A DNA stretch of 64,000 nucleotides from Tsukamurella sp. TY48 (GCF_019656655.1 NZ_BPMV01000001.1:2418001-2482000); one strand, 5' to 3'; counted from the first letter of the stretch, positions 48,201-56,433 are shown. Notes: generated from the letters alone by a model not told the origin. Numbers and translations: made by a program.

Positions 48201-50833
48201 ACCGAGTCGCCGATCCACCGCACGCGGTCGCCGGTGCGGTACATCCGGGAGCCGGGCTCGCCGAAGGGATCCGCGACGAACCGCTCGGCGGTCGCGGCCG
48301 GCAGGTTCAGATAGCCGCGGGCCAGGTGCGGTCCGGCGAGATACAGCTCGCCGATCTCGCCGTCCCGGACCGGCTGCAGCGCACCGTCGAGCGCGTAGGC
48401 GGCGGTGCCGGGCACGGCCCGCCCGATGACCGGCGTCTCCCCGGTCACGATCGCGGCGGTGGCGTCCACGGCGGCCTCGGTGGGCCCGTAGACGTTCACC
48501 GCGGGCACCCCGGCGGCGGCGATCCGGCGCCACAGTGCGGGGCCGGTGGCCTCGCCGCCCAGTATGAGCAGGGACGGGCGGTGCTCGCCGTCGAGCAGAC
48601 CGCCGTCGATGAGCGGAGCCGCCATCGACGGGGTGGTGTCCACGACGTCGATGCGGTCGGCGCGGTACGCGGCCAGCAGCGCGTCCGCGTCGCGGGCCGT
48701 GTCGGTGTCGTACAGGTGCAGCGTGTGCCCGCTGAGCAGCCACAGGAGTTGGTCGAGGGACGCGTCGAAGGAGAAGGAGTAGGTGTGCGCGCACTGCAAC
48801 CGACGGTGCTGCTCACCGGCGGTCGCGAGGTCGGCCAGCGTCGCGCGGTGATGCCGGAGCAGGCTGGTGAGCCCGCCGGTGCGGGCGGCGACGCCCTTCG
48901 GGCGACCGGTGGAGCCGGAGGTGTGGATGACGTAGGCGAGGTGGTCCGGATGCCGGGGCGCGGCGAGCTCCGACGCGGTGAGCGGCGCGCCCGACAATGC
49001 GTCGAGGCGCGCGCGGATATCGGGATCATCGAGCCGCAGCGCCGGCACTCCCTCGGGTGCAGCAGAACCGGACTGCGTGAGGAGCAGCGCAGGCCGCGAA
49101 TCCGCGACGAGTTCACCGTGCCGTGCGGTGGGATGCGCGGGGTCGAGGTACTGGTACGCGGCACCCGCGTCGAGCACCGCGAGCAGTGCGACCACGAGAT
49201 CGACACCGCGCGGAAGCGACAGGGCCACCACGTCCTCGGCGCCCACGCCCTCCGCGCGCAGGAGTCGCGCGGTTCGGTGCACCCGGTAGGCGAGCTCGCC
49301 GAAGGTGAGCCGCTCGTCGCCGTGGACGAGGGCGAGCGCAGCGGGGGCGCGACGGGCCTGCGCGTCGAGGGCGGCCGGGACGTCCTGTGCGGCGTGCGTG
49401 GATTCGGCTGTGCGGGAACGCTCGATCAGGTCATCACGCAGTTCGGCGGGGATCAGCTCCACCTCGCCCAGCGCGGGCGCGGCGGGGGATGCGAGCTCCG
49501 TGATGAGGGTGGTCATCGCGTCCAGGCGGCCCTGCACCTGCTCCTGCGTCGTGGACCGCGCGTCCACCTCGAAGCCCACGAGGAGGCCGCCGCTCGTGCC
49601 GACGGGGGCATCCGCGGGCGGTGCGGTGGGAATCACGCTGAGCCCGTAGTCCTCCGGCGGGCCGCCCGCCACGTTGCGCATGGTGCCGGCCGAGCCGGCG
49701 AAGTCGAGGGTGAGGTCGAACGCCTTGAGATTGATGCCGCGGCCGTGCAGCAGGGCTCCCACGTTCGGCGAGCCCAGGTCGCGGGGAAGATCCTCGCCGC
49801 GGTACCGCTGGTGCTTGCGCATGCGGCGCATGGCCTCGGCAACGCGGGCGCTGAGATCGGCGAGCGTGTCGTCGGCGCGGACGGCCAGGCGGAGCGGCAG
49901 CACGTTCACCGCCATCGCCGGGGTGCGCAGGGCGACACCGCCGCTGCGGCACATCAGAGGCATCGCGAAGACCACGTCGGACTCGCCCAGCGTGCGGTGC
50001 AGGAAGGCGGCGTAACATGCGATGAGCGTCTCGCCCCAGGTGGTCCCGGACGCGTCGGCGGCCCGCCGCAGCGCGTCGAACACCTCGGCGGACAGTTCGG
50101 TCCGCGCGATGAGGACCTCGTCGGCGGGCCCGTCGAAGGCGGGGCGTTCCGGTACCTCGGGCAGCGGGGTCAGCTCGTCGCGCCAGTAGGCGCGGTCGGC
50201 CTCGTGCCGCTCGCTCGCCCGGTACTCCTGATCGGCGGCGACGAACTCGGCGAACGACCCGAACGGCGACTTCGGCGGCTCGGCATCGTCCATCAGGGCC
50301 GTGTAGTGCGCCGCGACGCGCCGCGAGAGCATGGCCGCGGAGTAGCCGTCGAAGACCAGGTGGTGCCCGAGTTGGGTGTACCAGACCTCGGTGTCCGACA
50401 GGCGCAGGATACGGAAGGCGAACAGGTCCCGGTCGGTCATCTCCGCGCATTCCGCCGCGAGCCGGGCGCGTTCGGCGACGACGGCCGCCTCGGCCGCGGC
50501 CCGCGGGTCCGGCTCGTCCCGCAGGTCGACGATGTCCGGCCGCAGGTCGGCGGCATCGTCGATCCACTGCCGCGGCCCGTCCGGAGTCGGAACCACGCGC
50601 AGCCGCAGGCTGTCCGCCTCGGCGACGGTGCGCGCGATCGCCGACCGCAGGGCCTCGACGTCGATGGGCGCATCGCCCGCGATCTCCAGCACGTCGCCCA
50701 CCACGTAGTAGGGCGAGTCCGGTTCCAGCCGTTGCGCGTTCCAGATCCCGAGCTGCGCCGCGGTGAGCGGCAGCAGGTTCGGTGCGTCGGTGCCGGCCGG
50801 AGCAGGCGAAGGGGTGGCCTCTGCGAGGGTCAC
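42242..50833 (-). CDS. Two-module siderophore NRPS with C-terminal TesB-type thioesterase (C-A-PCP-E-C-A-PCP-TesB)
   Basis: 2,863 residues. Order, with approximate positions: condensation (HHLVFDGYS, 157); adenylation 1 (HTSGSTGRPKG, 636; IRGYRIELAE, 894); carrier (GGDSIS, 1023); epimerisation (HHLAVDGVSW, 1199, and VFNYLGRF); condensation (HHSLLDGWS, 1683); adenylation 2 (YTSGTTGRPKG, 2149; IRGLRVELGE, 2399); carrier (GGDSLVS, 2529); then about 285 residues of an acyl-CoA thioesterase II double hotdog (from about 2575). The first C domain should take an aryl acid from the carrier protein encoded upstream. Module 1 gives a D-residue. GTG 50833 has AGGAG upstream. Release by a TesB domain rather than an alpha/beta-hydrolase is unusual. 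Confidence 0.93.
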   Translation of the reverse strand: MTLAEATPSPAPAGTDAPNLLPLTAAQLGIWNAQRLEPDSPYYVVGDVLEIAGDAPIDVEALRSAIARTVAEADSLRLRVVPTPDGPRQWIDDAADLRPDIVDLRDEPDPRAAAEAAVVAERARLAAECAEMTDRDLFAFRILRLSDTEVWYTQLGHHLVFDGYSAAMLSRRVAAHYTALMDDAEPPKSPFGSFAEFVAADQEYRASERHEADRAYWRDELTPLPEVPERPAFDGPADEVLIARTELSAEVFDALRRAADASGTTWGETLIACYAAFLHRTLGESDVVFAMPLMCRSGGVALRTPAMAVNVLPLRLAVRADDTLADLSARVAEAMRRMRKHQRYRGEDLPRDLGSPNVGALLHGRGINLKAFDLTLDFAGSAGTMRNVAGGPPEDYGLSVIPTAPPADAPVGTSGGLLVGFEVDARSTTQEQVQGRLDAMTTLITELASPAAPALGEVELIPAELRDDLIERSRTAESTHAAQDVPAALDAQARRAPAALALVHGDERLTFGELAYRVHRTARLLRAEGVGAEDVVALSLPRGVDLVVALLAVLDAGAAYQYLDPAHPTARHGELVADSRPALLLTQSGSAAPEGVPALRLDDPDIRARLDALSGAPLTASELAAPRHPDHLAYVIHTSGSTGRPKGVAARTGGLTSLLRHHRATLADLATAGEQHRRLQCAHTYSFSFDASLDQLLWLLSGHTLHLYDTDTARDADALLAAYRADRIDVVDTTPSMAAPLIDGGLLDGEHRPSLLILGGEATGPALWRRIAAAGVPAVNVYGPTEAAVDATAAIVTGETPVIGRAVPGTAAYALDGALQPVRDGEIGELYLAGPHLARGYLNLPAATAERFVADPFGEPGSRMYRTGDRVRWIGDSVSGGYEYLGRGDGQVKIRGYRIELAEVETALAAVAGVTSAAAVVRTDGGRDRLVGYVTGAVTADGVRAALGEAVPDHMVPSAVVVMDELPVTINGKLDRAALPAPAVQTAGRAPRTDRERLLCAVVAAAFDVPEVSVDDDFFSLGGDSISAITICSDLRAQGLEIRPRDFLSGSSFATLAAGATEAAGQDAGPAVPAEGEFPAPPIVAALVELNTDARAVAGYAQWIAPELPAGASVASVRAALQAVVAAHPALRLRLSGPRTLTIDEAAPPVEVGDGTGTVDAAAAELASELDPATGAVLRARIVRGAGHPDRLVLVIHHLAVDGVSWRILLDDLPRAHRDAAEGAAPAVRAEATPWRAHALALAEQGENGTYRNELDHWRTALADAERLGGRLFDPAADRVGTAVSTHTRTSAPVAAAVTTALANAYRANAEETLLAALALALRLRRRRAGITGGSAATVTVEGHGREQVLRSADLARTVGWFTVEHPVRLPLPTGDAELDDALTGGDAAGRLVRAVKETRRSVPGQGIGYGVLRHLDPEAGPLGAAPDVVFNYLGRFTAPESGWRLPGETPFSVLDPAGKALEQVLAINCFDGDDGLTVEWTAASGVLDAAAVLELQECWAEALAALAAHAARIGPGGGGLTPSDLPLVTLDQADIDLLEQDGPIADVLPATALQVGLAYQSQLLADGEPDVYTVQAATHLDGPVDPDRMAEAAVELLRRVPSLRTRLGYTASSDVVQVVPETVAPDFTFVDLSDRPDPVAEFAAIAAAEQARRFDPSTAPLIRFLLCRTGPGRHRLALTNHHSLLDGWSMPIAGRTLLAIYAELGGGPAAPASAPLDGYYRCRADRDVPAARAAWAEEMAGLDAPTLLAPTGSGTADAAPERILVELDEDLTRSLGELARTRGVTLTSVLHTAWGLLLGRLTGRRDVVFGCPVSGRPVEVPDVGSMVGQLGETIAIRVRATPEQPVGDLLADVHRRALALSDHHHLGLVEITRTAGVGDLFDTMVVTENFPLSDRSVHPVEPGLDLTGVDITDATHYPLTVVVLPGERLTLGLAYRPDALAEETVRAYGRWLTEVLREIVAAPDTPVAALGFLPADERAAMLALGQVAARGEYHPLLEEFAARVAERPDHPAVICNDRQLSYGELDAAANRLAHRLVEAGVRQQDTVAVFAERDVPWYVAIFGVLKAGAVYLPLDPSYPAARLEFLLGDAAPSAVLTCGDIPESATAAAPRDVPVFAVDPWDLDGDQTDPVRARAGLTADALAYVIYTSGTTGRPKGVAVSHRGLPDLMAFVVEVLGFRSDERVLQAGSPSFDISVLQVLGPLMVGATSVVAPDAVRLPGDELVEYIEEHGVTVVNLLPSFLAAMPDHCTVDPSVIFMVGAERLDPELADRWGRGRRALFNCYGPTEATINSVTWRYVPDDPGPLPIGRPDPDLPCYVLDEGLNPVGVGVLGELYLAGDSLAQGYLHRPDLTASTFIANPFGEPGSRMYRTGDLVAWRPDGNLSFHGRADHQVKIRGLRVELGEIETALARQHGVRAAAVLVHEDRLVGYLVRNDGAEPDPEAIRTALGTELPDHMVPTAYVVLDRLPLGPTGKLDRAALPAPAVGRADPAADRLPATPAEEVVLAVFREILDTEDVTLADDFVELGGDSLVSLQAVSRVRRRGFELSPRDVFEGRTVAGIAARAKPSAASSGPAGTDFEQFLDVLELGATEAPGVFTGRHPAKVGVHTFGGQILAQAIVASARTLPDPRLPLHAAHTHFIELGSVTEDLTYRVLTLRDGRTAANRQVTVEQGGTVIAVMTLAYQEGAAGALAHAAPQPEAAPPTSLPRIQEGFAGREKELRALVEASHPIDMRFASDPVWVRRETGESDGPSLVWMRTDGAMPEDQVLHDAALAWASDIAVQDSIIARHGLSWGYDRVVAATLNQSLWFHDRPRFDRFHLFATESPVAGDGRGLSTGHFFHDGRLIATVTQEAAVRVLGDE

Positions 50834-50859
50834 GTCGGGACTCCTGGGCGGTGGTTCGG

Positions 50860-51060
50860 CTAGCGGGGGAGGTCGGTGCGCTGCGGACGGAGGTCAGCCC
50901 ACACGCCCTCGATGCGGTCGCGGCACTCCTCGCGGGAGGCGGGGCCGAACTCGACGGTCCAGCCCGCGGGCACCTCGGCGAAGCGGGGCCACAGCGAGCG
51001 CTGGGCGAGGTCGTTGCGCAGTACGAGGAAACCGGCGTCCGGTTCGTCGAACGGGTTCAT
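50860..51060 (-). CDS. mbtH: MbtH-like protein
   Basis: 66 residues, the standard size. NPFDEPDAGFLVLRNDLAQRSLWP, VPAGW and a tail GVWADLRPQRTDLP give the family pattern with its conserved tryptophans. MbtH proteins bind NRPS adenylation domains and help them fold and work; the partner is the NRPS directly downstream. Its ATG overlaps the stop of the aryl carrier protein (ATGA). Confidence 0.95.
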   Translation of the reverse strand: MNPFDEPDAGFLVLRNDLAQRSLWPRFAEVPAGWTVEFGPASREECRDRIEGVWADLRPQRTDLPR

Positions 51061-51293
51061 TCGCCCGCCACGAGCCGCTGCCAGTGCGCCAGTTCGGGCT
51101 GCTCGGCGAGGTCCGGGAACTCGAGTTCGGCGGCGCCCGCATCACGCCACCGCTGGATGAGCGTCATCACTCGCACGGAGTCCAGGCCCAGGTCGAAGAG
51201 GTTGTCGTCGTCCGCGATCGACTGCGCGGGGACCTGCAGCAACTCGGCGACGTCGGCGCGTACGCGGTCTGCGGTCAGCGGGGAGGTGGACAT
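51057..51293 (-). CDS. Aryl carrier protein
   Basis: 78 residues, a free-standing carrier domain. LFDLGLDSVRVMTLIQRW contains the serine (in LDS) that takes the phosphopantetheine arm. It resembles the C-terminal carrier of EntB rather than a peptidyl carrier. It should hold 2,3-dihydroxybenzoate loaded by the EntE-like ligase at the right edge of the window and pass it to the first condensation domain of the NRPS. AAGGAGAC precedes the ATG. It is the first gene of the carrier-MbtH-NRPS-DoxX operon, behind an IdeR-like box. Confidence 0.9.
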   Translation of the reverse strand: MSTSPLTADRVRADVAELLQVPAQSIADDDNLFDLGLDSVRVMTLIQRWRDAGAAELEFPDLAEQPELAHWQRLVAGE

Positions 51294-51334
51294 ATCGGAA
51301 ACCGTCTCCTTGGGGTAATCTGCGATGCGGTCAG

Positions 51335-51353
51335 GTAGGTAAGCCTACACTTG
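51335..51353. promoter_or_regulatory. IdeR-like iron box between NRPS operon and reductase
   Basis: GTAGGTAAGCCTACACTTG keeps the TAGGT and AGCCTA centre of the DtxR/IdeR consensus (13 of 19). It lies 42 bases before the carrier-protein start on one side and 98 before the reductase start on the other, so it could repress both. Confidence 0.68.
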
Positions 51354-51450
51354 CTGGTGAGGTGTCTCGCCTGCCGGACCATGCCGCCGTCCCGTTCGCC
51401 GCGGAGCGTGCCCGATCCGCGCCGCGGCCCGACCCCGCTCGGAGTGCCTC

Positions 51451-52347
51451 ATGAAGTGGAACGATTTCGTCCTCACCCTCACCGCGACCTCGCAGGTCGC
51501 GGAGAACCTGCTGCGTCTGGAGTTCGAGGTGGGCGGCGGAACCGCCGGGGGTTATGTGCCCATCGTGCCGGGTGACGAATCGATCGCGTTCTACTTCTCG
51601 CCGGACGGCACCGAGCTGAGCGCCCGTCCGTCGGATGATCCGGGAGCCCTCGGCGGCTGGGAGATCGCCGATCCCGAGCGCAGTCTCGGCCACCGCAACT
51701 ACTCGGTGCGCGCCTATGACCCGGCGACTCGCCGCATGGTCGTCGACGTGGCCGAGCACGGTCACGGCCCCGCCATCGACTGGTTCCGTGCCGCGCGCCC
51801 CGGCTGGCGGCTCCTCGCCGCCGGTCCCCGCTCCTGGTACGACCCCGCCGAGGACGCCTCCCAGCACGTCCTCGCGGGCGACCTCGCGGCGCTGCCCGCG
51901 CTCGCCCGCATCCTGGAGGAGACCCCCGCCGGTGTGGACGTCACCGTGATCGCCGAGGTCCTCGACCGCAGTGAGATCGCCTACCTCCCGGAGCGGCCCG
52001 GCACCGAGGTGATCGAGGTGATCGGCACGGGCAACGGGGCCGCGCCCAGTCGCCTGCCGGAGGTACTGCGCACCGTCGACCTGCCGGCCGACGGCTACCT
52101 GTGGCTGGCCGGGGAGGCGGCGGACACCCGCGCCGCGAAGAAGCATGTGCGCGGCCTCGGGTGGGCGCGAGACCGCGCCGACGTCGTCGGGTACTGGCGC
52201 CACGACGCCGAGGCGTGGACCAAGCGTTTCGAGGCGGCGGGGGAGGAGCGGCTGCGCGCCGTCTTCGCCGACGCCCTCGCCGCGGGCAAGTCCCGCGACG
52301 AGGCCACCGACCTCTACGAGCAGGCCCTCGAGGCCGCGGGGCTGTAG
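51451..52347 (+). CDS. Siderophore-interacting protein, ferric-siderophore reductase (SIP/ViuB type)
   Basis: 298 residues. The N-terminal FAD-binding barrel has LGHRNYSVRAYDPATRRMVVDVAEHGHGPAIDWF, with RNYSVR as the flavin motif. The C-terminal NAD(P)H domain ends DGYLWLAGEAADTRAAKKHVR and DRADVVGYWRHDAEAW, typical of SIP. It reduces imported ferric siderophore to release ferrous iron in the cytoplasm. A helical tail of about 45 residues follows. CGGAG lies upstream of ATG 51451. It diverges from the synthesis operon. Confidence 0.95.
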   Translation: MKWNDFVLTLTATSQVAENLLRLEFEVGGGTAGGYVPIVPGDESIAFYFSPDGTELSARPSDDPGALGGWEIADPERSLGHRNYSVRAYDPATRRMVVDVAEHGHGPAIDWFRAARPGWRLLAAGPRSWYDPAEDASQHVLAGDLAALPALARILEETPAGVDVTVIAEVLDRSEIAYLPERPGTEVIEVIGTGNGAAPSRLPEVLRTVDLPADGYLWLAGEAADTRAAKKHVRGLGWARDRADVVGYWRHDAEAWTKRFEAAGEERLRAVFADALAAGKSRDEATDLYEQALEAAGL

Positions 52348-52380
52348 GGGCGTCGGGTGGCCGGTCTCCGGAGCGGGCGG

Positions 52381-53406
52381 CTACAGCGTCAGCAGCACCT
52401 TGGTCGCTCTGCGCTGATCCATCGCCCGGTAGCCTTCGGCGGCGTCCTCGATCGGGAGGGTGAGGTCGAAGACCTTGCCGGGGTTGATCTTCCGATCCCA
52501 GATGAGCCGGATCAGGTCGGGGAGGAAACGCCGCACCGGGGCCGGGCCGCCGTGCATGTGCACCTGGGAGAAGAACAGTTGATCGGCCGGGATGGTCACG
52601 CCCTCGTGGGCGACACCGACGAACCCGATGTGCCCGCCGGGGCGGGTGGCGCCGATGGCTTGGAGGAACGACTCCTGCGAGCCCACAGCCTCGATGACGG
52701 AGTGGGCGCCGAGTCCGCCGGTGAGCTCCTTGATGCGGGCGATACCCGCCTCGCCGCGCTCGGTCACGATGTCGGTAGCTCCGTACTCCAGGGCGAGGGC
52801 CTGCCGGTCGGCGTGCCGGGACATCGCGATGATCCGCTCCGCCCCCAATTGCTTCGCGGCGAGAACGCCCATCAGGCCCACTGCACCGTCGCCGACGACT
52901 GCGACGGTCTTTCCGGGGCCCGCTTCGGCGGCAGTGGCGGCGAACCAGCCGGTGCCGAGCACGTCGGACGCGGCGAGCAGGGAAGGAATGAGGGCGTCGT
53001 CGGGCATGCCCGGAGTGGCGACGAGAGTGCCGTCCGCGTAGGGGATCCGGGCCCGCTCGGCTTGGGTTCCGACAGCGTGTGAGACGAACTGGCCGTGCAC
53101 GCAGCGGGACGGGTATCCCGAACGGCAGATCGCGCACTCACCGCAGGATATGACGAAGGACCCGACCACGAAATCGCCGGGCTCGACCGTCGTGACTGCG
53201 TCCCCGACCTCTTCGACGACGCCGACGTATTCGTGTCCCATCGGGGTGTGGTTCACCGGTTCGACTCCGCGATACGGCCACAGGTCCGAACCGCAGATGC
53301 AGGTGGCGGTCACTCTGATCACGGCATCGGTGGGATCGATGATCCTCGGCTCCTCACGCTCCCCGACCGTGACCTGACCGGGGGCGTCCATGAACACTGC
53401 GCGCAT
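52381..53406 (-). CDS. Zinc-dependent alcohol dehydrogenase family protein
   Basis: 341 residues of the medium-chain dehydrogenase family. Catalytic zinc ligands appear in CICGSDLWPYRG and GHEYVG; structural zinc cysteines are in SCGECAICRSGYPSRC near residue 95. VAVVGDGAVGLMGVLAAKQLGAERII is the nucleotide-binding Rossmann loop. The substrate is unknown. AAGGAGC precedes ATG 53406. It diverges from the MmyB-type regulator and has the 38-bp element about 73-110 bases upstream, so that regulator probably controls it. Confidence 0.93.
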   Translation of the reverse strand: MRAVFMDAPGQVTVGEREEPRIIDPTDAVIRVTATCICGSDLWPYRGVEPVNHTPMGHEYVGVVEEVGDAVTTVEPGDFVVGSFVISCGECAICRSGYPSRCVHGQFVSHAVGTQAERARIPYADGTLVATPGMPDDALIPSLLAASDVLGTGWFAATAAEAGPGKTVAVVGDGAVGLMGVLAAKQLGAERIIAMSRHADRQALALEYGATDIVTERGEAGIARIKELTGGLGAHSVIEAVGSQESFLQAIGATRPGGHIGFVGVAHEGVTIPADQLFFSQVHMHGGPAPVRRFLPDLIRLIWDRKINPGKVFDLTLPIEDAAEGYRAMDQRRATKVLLTL

Positions 53407-53478
53407 TGCAGCGCTCCTTCCTGTGATCTGATCTCGGGTCTCCGTTGCGATTGATCGTCGCCGACGCTGCCGGTGTGC

Positions 53479-53516
53479 GGGAGCCCCTGTGCATGCAGGT
53501 ACTCGGAGGGACTCCC
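53479..53516. promoter_or_regulatory. 38-bp operator-like element between alcohol dehydrogenase and XRE regulator
   Basis: Read on the minus strand it is GGGAGTCCC, five bases, GTACC, then ACAGGGGCTCCC after seven bases. The same layout recurs at 58749-58786 upstream of the cyclophilin-like gene and, less well kept, at 55785-55825 upstream of the MFS gene. The outer arms are inverted repeats. Regulator identity is inferred from its neighbour at 53549. Confidence 0.55.
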
Positions 53517-53548
53517 TATCCGGTGTCGGACCGTCTATGTTGGGGCGC

Positions 53549-54460
53549 ATGGACAATCGAGCCGAGGTCCGCGAGTTCCTGACATCGCGTCGCGCCAAGG
53601 TGAGCCCGGAGCACGTGGGCTTGCCGGCCGGGACCAATCGGCGTGTCGCAGGGTTGCGACGCAGTGAAGTGGCGACGCTCGCTGGAGTGAGCGTGGAGTA
53701 CTACACCAAGCTCGAGCGCGGCGCTATCCGCGGCGCGTCGCCGGAGGTACTCCACGCGGTCTCCGAGGCGTTGCGGTTGGACGATTCCGAGCGGGCGTAC
53801 TTGTTCGACCTCGCCCAGGCGGCCAGCCCGGTCGCTCGGCCTCCGCGGCGACGGAACCCGAAGTCGTGGTCACCGCATCCGAGCCTGCAATGGGTGCTGG
53901 ACGCCGTGACCGCCGGCCCGGCGTTCGTGCGCAACGGCCGGATGGACCTGTTGGCCACGAACTCCCTGGGCCGGGCGTTCTACAAGGACTGCTACGACAT
54001 GCCGGGGCAGCCGCCCAACATCGCCCGGTTCACCTTTCTCGATCAGCGCTCCTACGACTTCTACCCGGACTGGGATTCGTTCGCCGGGATCACGGTGGCG
54101 ATCCTGCGCACCGAGGCCGGTCGGGACCCGCACAACAAGGAGCTGCACGACCTGATCGGCGAGCTCTCGACTCGGAACGAGGAGTTCCGCCGCCTGTGGG
54201 GAGCGCACGACGTCCGGCACCACGGCTCGGGGTTCAAAACCTTCCGCCACTCGGTCGTCGGCGAGATGACGCTGGCGTACGAGGGCATGGACCTCGAAGC
54301 CGAACCCGGGCTGACTCTCACGGTCTACTGCGCCGAGCCCGGATCGGACTCCGCGGAGCGGATGCGGCTGCTCGCGTCGTGGGCGGCGAGCGAGGAGCTC
54401 GAGGCACGGGCCGAACTCGGCGCCACCCTGGACGACGAGTCTGCGCAGCACCGTAGCTGA
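53549..54460 (+). CDS. XRE-family regulator with MmyB-like ligand-binding domain
   Basis: 303 residues. The helix-turn-helix lies at residues 30-85 (AGLRRSEVATLAGVSVEYYTKLERG, SPEVLHAVSEAL). A PAS-like MmyB ligand-binding domain follows from about residue 105, with NGRMDLLATNSLGRAFY and VGEMTLAYEGMDLEAEPGLTLTVYCAEPGS. Such regulators usually sense a lipid-like or small hydrophobic ligand and control an adjacent dehydrogenase. ATG 53549 is seven bases after TATGTT, fitting a leaderless transcript; ATG 53537 is an alternative. Confidence 0.92.
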   Translation: MDNRAEVREFLTSRRAKVSPEHVGLPAGTNRRVAGLRRSEVATLAGVSVEYYTKLERGAIRGASPEVLHAVSEALRLDDSERAYLFDLAQAASPVARPPRRRNPKSWSPHPSLQWVLDAVTAGPAFVRNGRMDLLATNSLGRAFYKDCYDMPGQPPNIARFTFLDQRSYDFYPDWDSFAGITVAILRTEAGRDPHNKELHDLIGELSTRNEEFRRLWGAHDVRHHGSGFKTFRHSVVGEMTLAYEGMDLEAEPGLTLTVYCAEPGSDSAERMRLLASWAASEELEARAELGATLDDESAQHRS

Positions 54461-54495
54461 CGTCTCGACACCGCAGAGGCCGCGGGCGCGCCGCG

Positions 54496-55692
54496 CTACC
54501 GTCCCTGCCCGCGGTCCTTCAGGAGCAGCGCTGTCAGCGGCAGGAGGTACAGAGCCGCGATCGTGGCACCTACGACGACGGGGCCGGTCGCGCCGAGTGT
54601 GGATTCCAAGGCGAACCCGGCGATCCAGGAGCCGACGGCGGTGCCGACGTTGAACGAGGATGTACTCAGAGCCGACGCCAGTGTGGGCGCCTGCTCGGCG
54701 TAGCCGACGGCTTTGCCGATGAGGATCGGATTGGTCGACATGCCGAACAGGCCGAGGAGGAACACGAGCGCGACGGCCGCGGTCGGGGAATGGGAGAGTA
54801 GCGCGAGTCCGACGAGCGTCAGGAACGTGGCCGAAGCGGAGGTGAACAGCACGGTGTAGGGGTGATGGGTGCCGAGCCTCCCGCCGAGGTTGGAGCCGAT
54901 CAGTGCGCCGAGGCCGTAGACCAGCAGCACGAGCGGCACCGCCGACGCCGCCATGCCGGCGTTCTCGGTGAGCAGCGGGGAGATGAAACTGTAGGCGGCG
55001 AGCGATGAGCCGCACACGATCGCGGCGCCGGCGAGGACGAGCCAGATGCGCACGTCGCGAAGACCCGCGATCTCGGCCCTCACCGACGGTTCCGGCACGT
55101 CGCCGGCAATATCGACGGGAACGTGTTTGACGATCGGTACGACGGTGATCAACGCGAGTGCCGCCAGCGCCCAGAACGGACCGCGCCATCCGATGGCCTG
55201 CCCGGCGAACGCACCGAGCGGGACGCCGACGACATTCGCGAGCATCCCGCCCCCGAGGACGATGCCCAGTGCACGGGAGCTCAGTTTCGGGCCGACCACC
55301 TTCGCGGCGACCACAGCGGCCACGGCCCAGAACGCCCCGGTGGCCAGTGCCGTCACGAAGCGCATGACCAGCACGACGCGGAAATCGGCGGTCATTGCGA
55401 CGACGATGTGGCCGATCGCGAACACGACCAGGGACAGGGACAGCGCGAGACGGCGCTGGAGCTTGAGGGTCGCGATCGCCATCAGCGGCGTGCCCACGAT
55501 CATTCCCACCGCGAAGACGGTGATCATCAGGCCGGCGTCGGCAACGCTGACGCCGATATCGTCAGCGATATCGGGAAGGATTCCGGCGACGATGAACTCA
55601 GTGGTGCCCATGAGGAACACCCCGGCGGTGAGCACGTAGATCACTAGCGGGAGGCGCTCAGTACCGGCGGATCGAGGCGATGATTCTGGCAT
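54496..55692 (-). CDS. MFS exporter, DHA1/AraJ-like
   Basis: 398 residues and twelve predicted helices. LTAGVFLMGTTEFIVAGILPDIADDIGVSVADAGLMITVFAVGMIVGTP is the typical start of Cmx/AraJ-type drug or sugar effluxers, with GIVLGGGMLANVVGVPLGAFAGQAIGWRGPFWALA in helices 5-6. The substrate is unknown. Its promoter region holds the second copy of the operator-like element. It converges on the MmyB-type regulator and follows a TetR gene in the same direction, 148 bases away. Confidence 0.9.
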   Translation of the reverse strand: MPESSPRSAGTERLPLVIYVLTAGVFLMGTTEFIVAGILPDIADDIGVSVADAGLMITVFAVGMIVGTPLMAIATLKLQRRLALSLSLVVFAIGHIVVAMTADFRVVLVMRFVTALATGAFWAVAAVVAAKVVGPKLSSRALGIVLGGGMLANVVGVPLGAFAGQAIGWRGPFWALAALALITVVPIVKHVPVDIAGDVPEPSVRAEIAGLRDVRIWLVLAGAAIVCGSSLAAYSFISPLLTENAGMAASAVPLVLLVYGLGALIGSNLGGRLGTHHPYTVLFTSASATFLTLVGLALLSHSPTAAVALVFLLGLFGMSTNPILIGKAVGYAEQAPTLASALSTSSFNVGTAVGSWIAGFALESTLGATGPVVVGATIAALYLLPLTALLLKDRGQGR

Positions 55693-55784
55693 GGCGGAGC
55701 GGATGTTCCTTACGATCGAGAACTGATTCGGTCGGGTCCCGGTGGGGCCGTCTCGATCAATGCGACCATGCCCTCCCCGCATGA

Positions 55785-55825
55785 GGGAGCCTCGGTTGAT
55801 GGGGGTACTGCGAGGGGCGGTTCCC
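55785..55825. promoter_or_regulatory. Operator-like element upstream of the MFS gene (degenerate copy)
   Basis: On the plus strand GGGAGCCTC to GGGGGTAC (24 bases, 55785-55808) matches 19 of 24 positions of the copy at 58749-58772. The second arm is weaker (GGGG, then TTCCC). It sits 93-133 bases upstream of the MFS start. Confidence 0.42.
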
Positions 55826-55840
55826 GTCCCTTCGCCGTCC

Positions 55841-56407
55841 TCAGGCTGGGGGGCGGATCCCGGCGAGGATGAGGGCGGTGACTCGTTCGGCGACGTCGGG
55901 GGTGTGGGTCTGGGTGGCCTGGCAGGCGACGATGATGGCTTTGGCCTCCCGGACGGTCAGGTCGGCGCGCACGGTACCGGCCTGTTTCGCGGCGGTGAGG
56001 AGTTCGCCGAGCAGGCCCATGAATCGGGCTTCGGTATCGGGGGCGATGGTGTCGATGTCGACCCCGTCGCCGGCGATCGCCTGCGACAATCCCTGATCGG
56101 CGGCACCCCAGCACAAGGCCATCGCCCGGATGAATTCCGGTAGTGCCTGTCCGGGATCGTCCTGGTCCAGGAGCGCGCGCCCTGCGGCGACGATGCGGGT
56201 CAGGCGATGGTCGATCACGGCGGCGAACAGGGCGTTCTTCGTGGGAAAATGTCGGTAGACGGTGCCTGCGCCGACCCCGGCGCGGCGCGCGATCTCGTCG
56301 ATGGGGATCGACAACCCCTCAGCGGCGAAGCTCTGGTACGCGGTCTCAAGGACTGCTTCGCGGTTGCGGATCGCGTCCGCCCGCAGTGGTTTGTCGTTAT
56401 CGGTCAC
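55841..56407 (-). CDS. TetR family transcriptional regulator
   Basis: 188 residues. The N-terminal helix-turn-helix reads [44 protein letters not shown], and the C-terminal domain is a ligand-binding helical bundle. The start is set at GTG 56407, with GGAAGG eight bases upstream, rather than 56434. It diverges from a short-chain dehydrogenase, and two direct repeats in between are probable binding sites, so it likely represses itself and the dehydrogenase pair. Confidence 0.92.
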   Translation of the reverse strand: MTDNDKPLRADAIRNREAVLETAYQSFAAEGLSIPIDEIARRAGVGAGTVYRHFPTKNALFAAVIDHRLTRIVAAGRALLDQDDPGQALPEFIRAMALCWGAADQGLSQAIAGDGVDIDTIAPDTEARFMGLLGELLTAAKQAGTVRADLTVREAKAIIVACQATQTHTPDVAERVTALILAGIRPPA

Positions 56408-56433
56408 GTGGATCACCTTCCGCACACCTGGCA

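Noticed and set aside
44345-50863. A 2,172-codon open frame antisense to the NRPS gene
   Set aside because: It mirrors the third-position GC bias of the NRPS gene, has low-complexity Arg/His/Gly-rich translation and no domain; the opposite strand holds all NRPS motifs.
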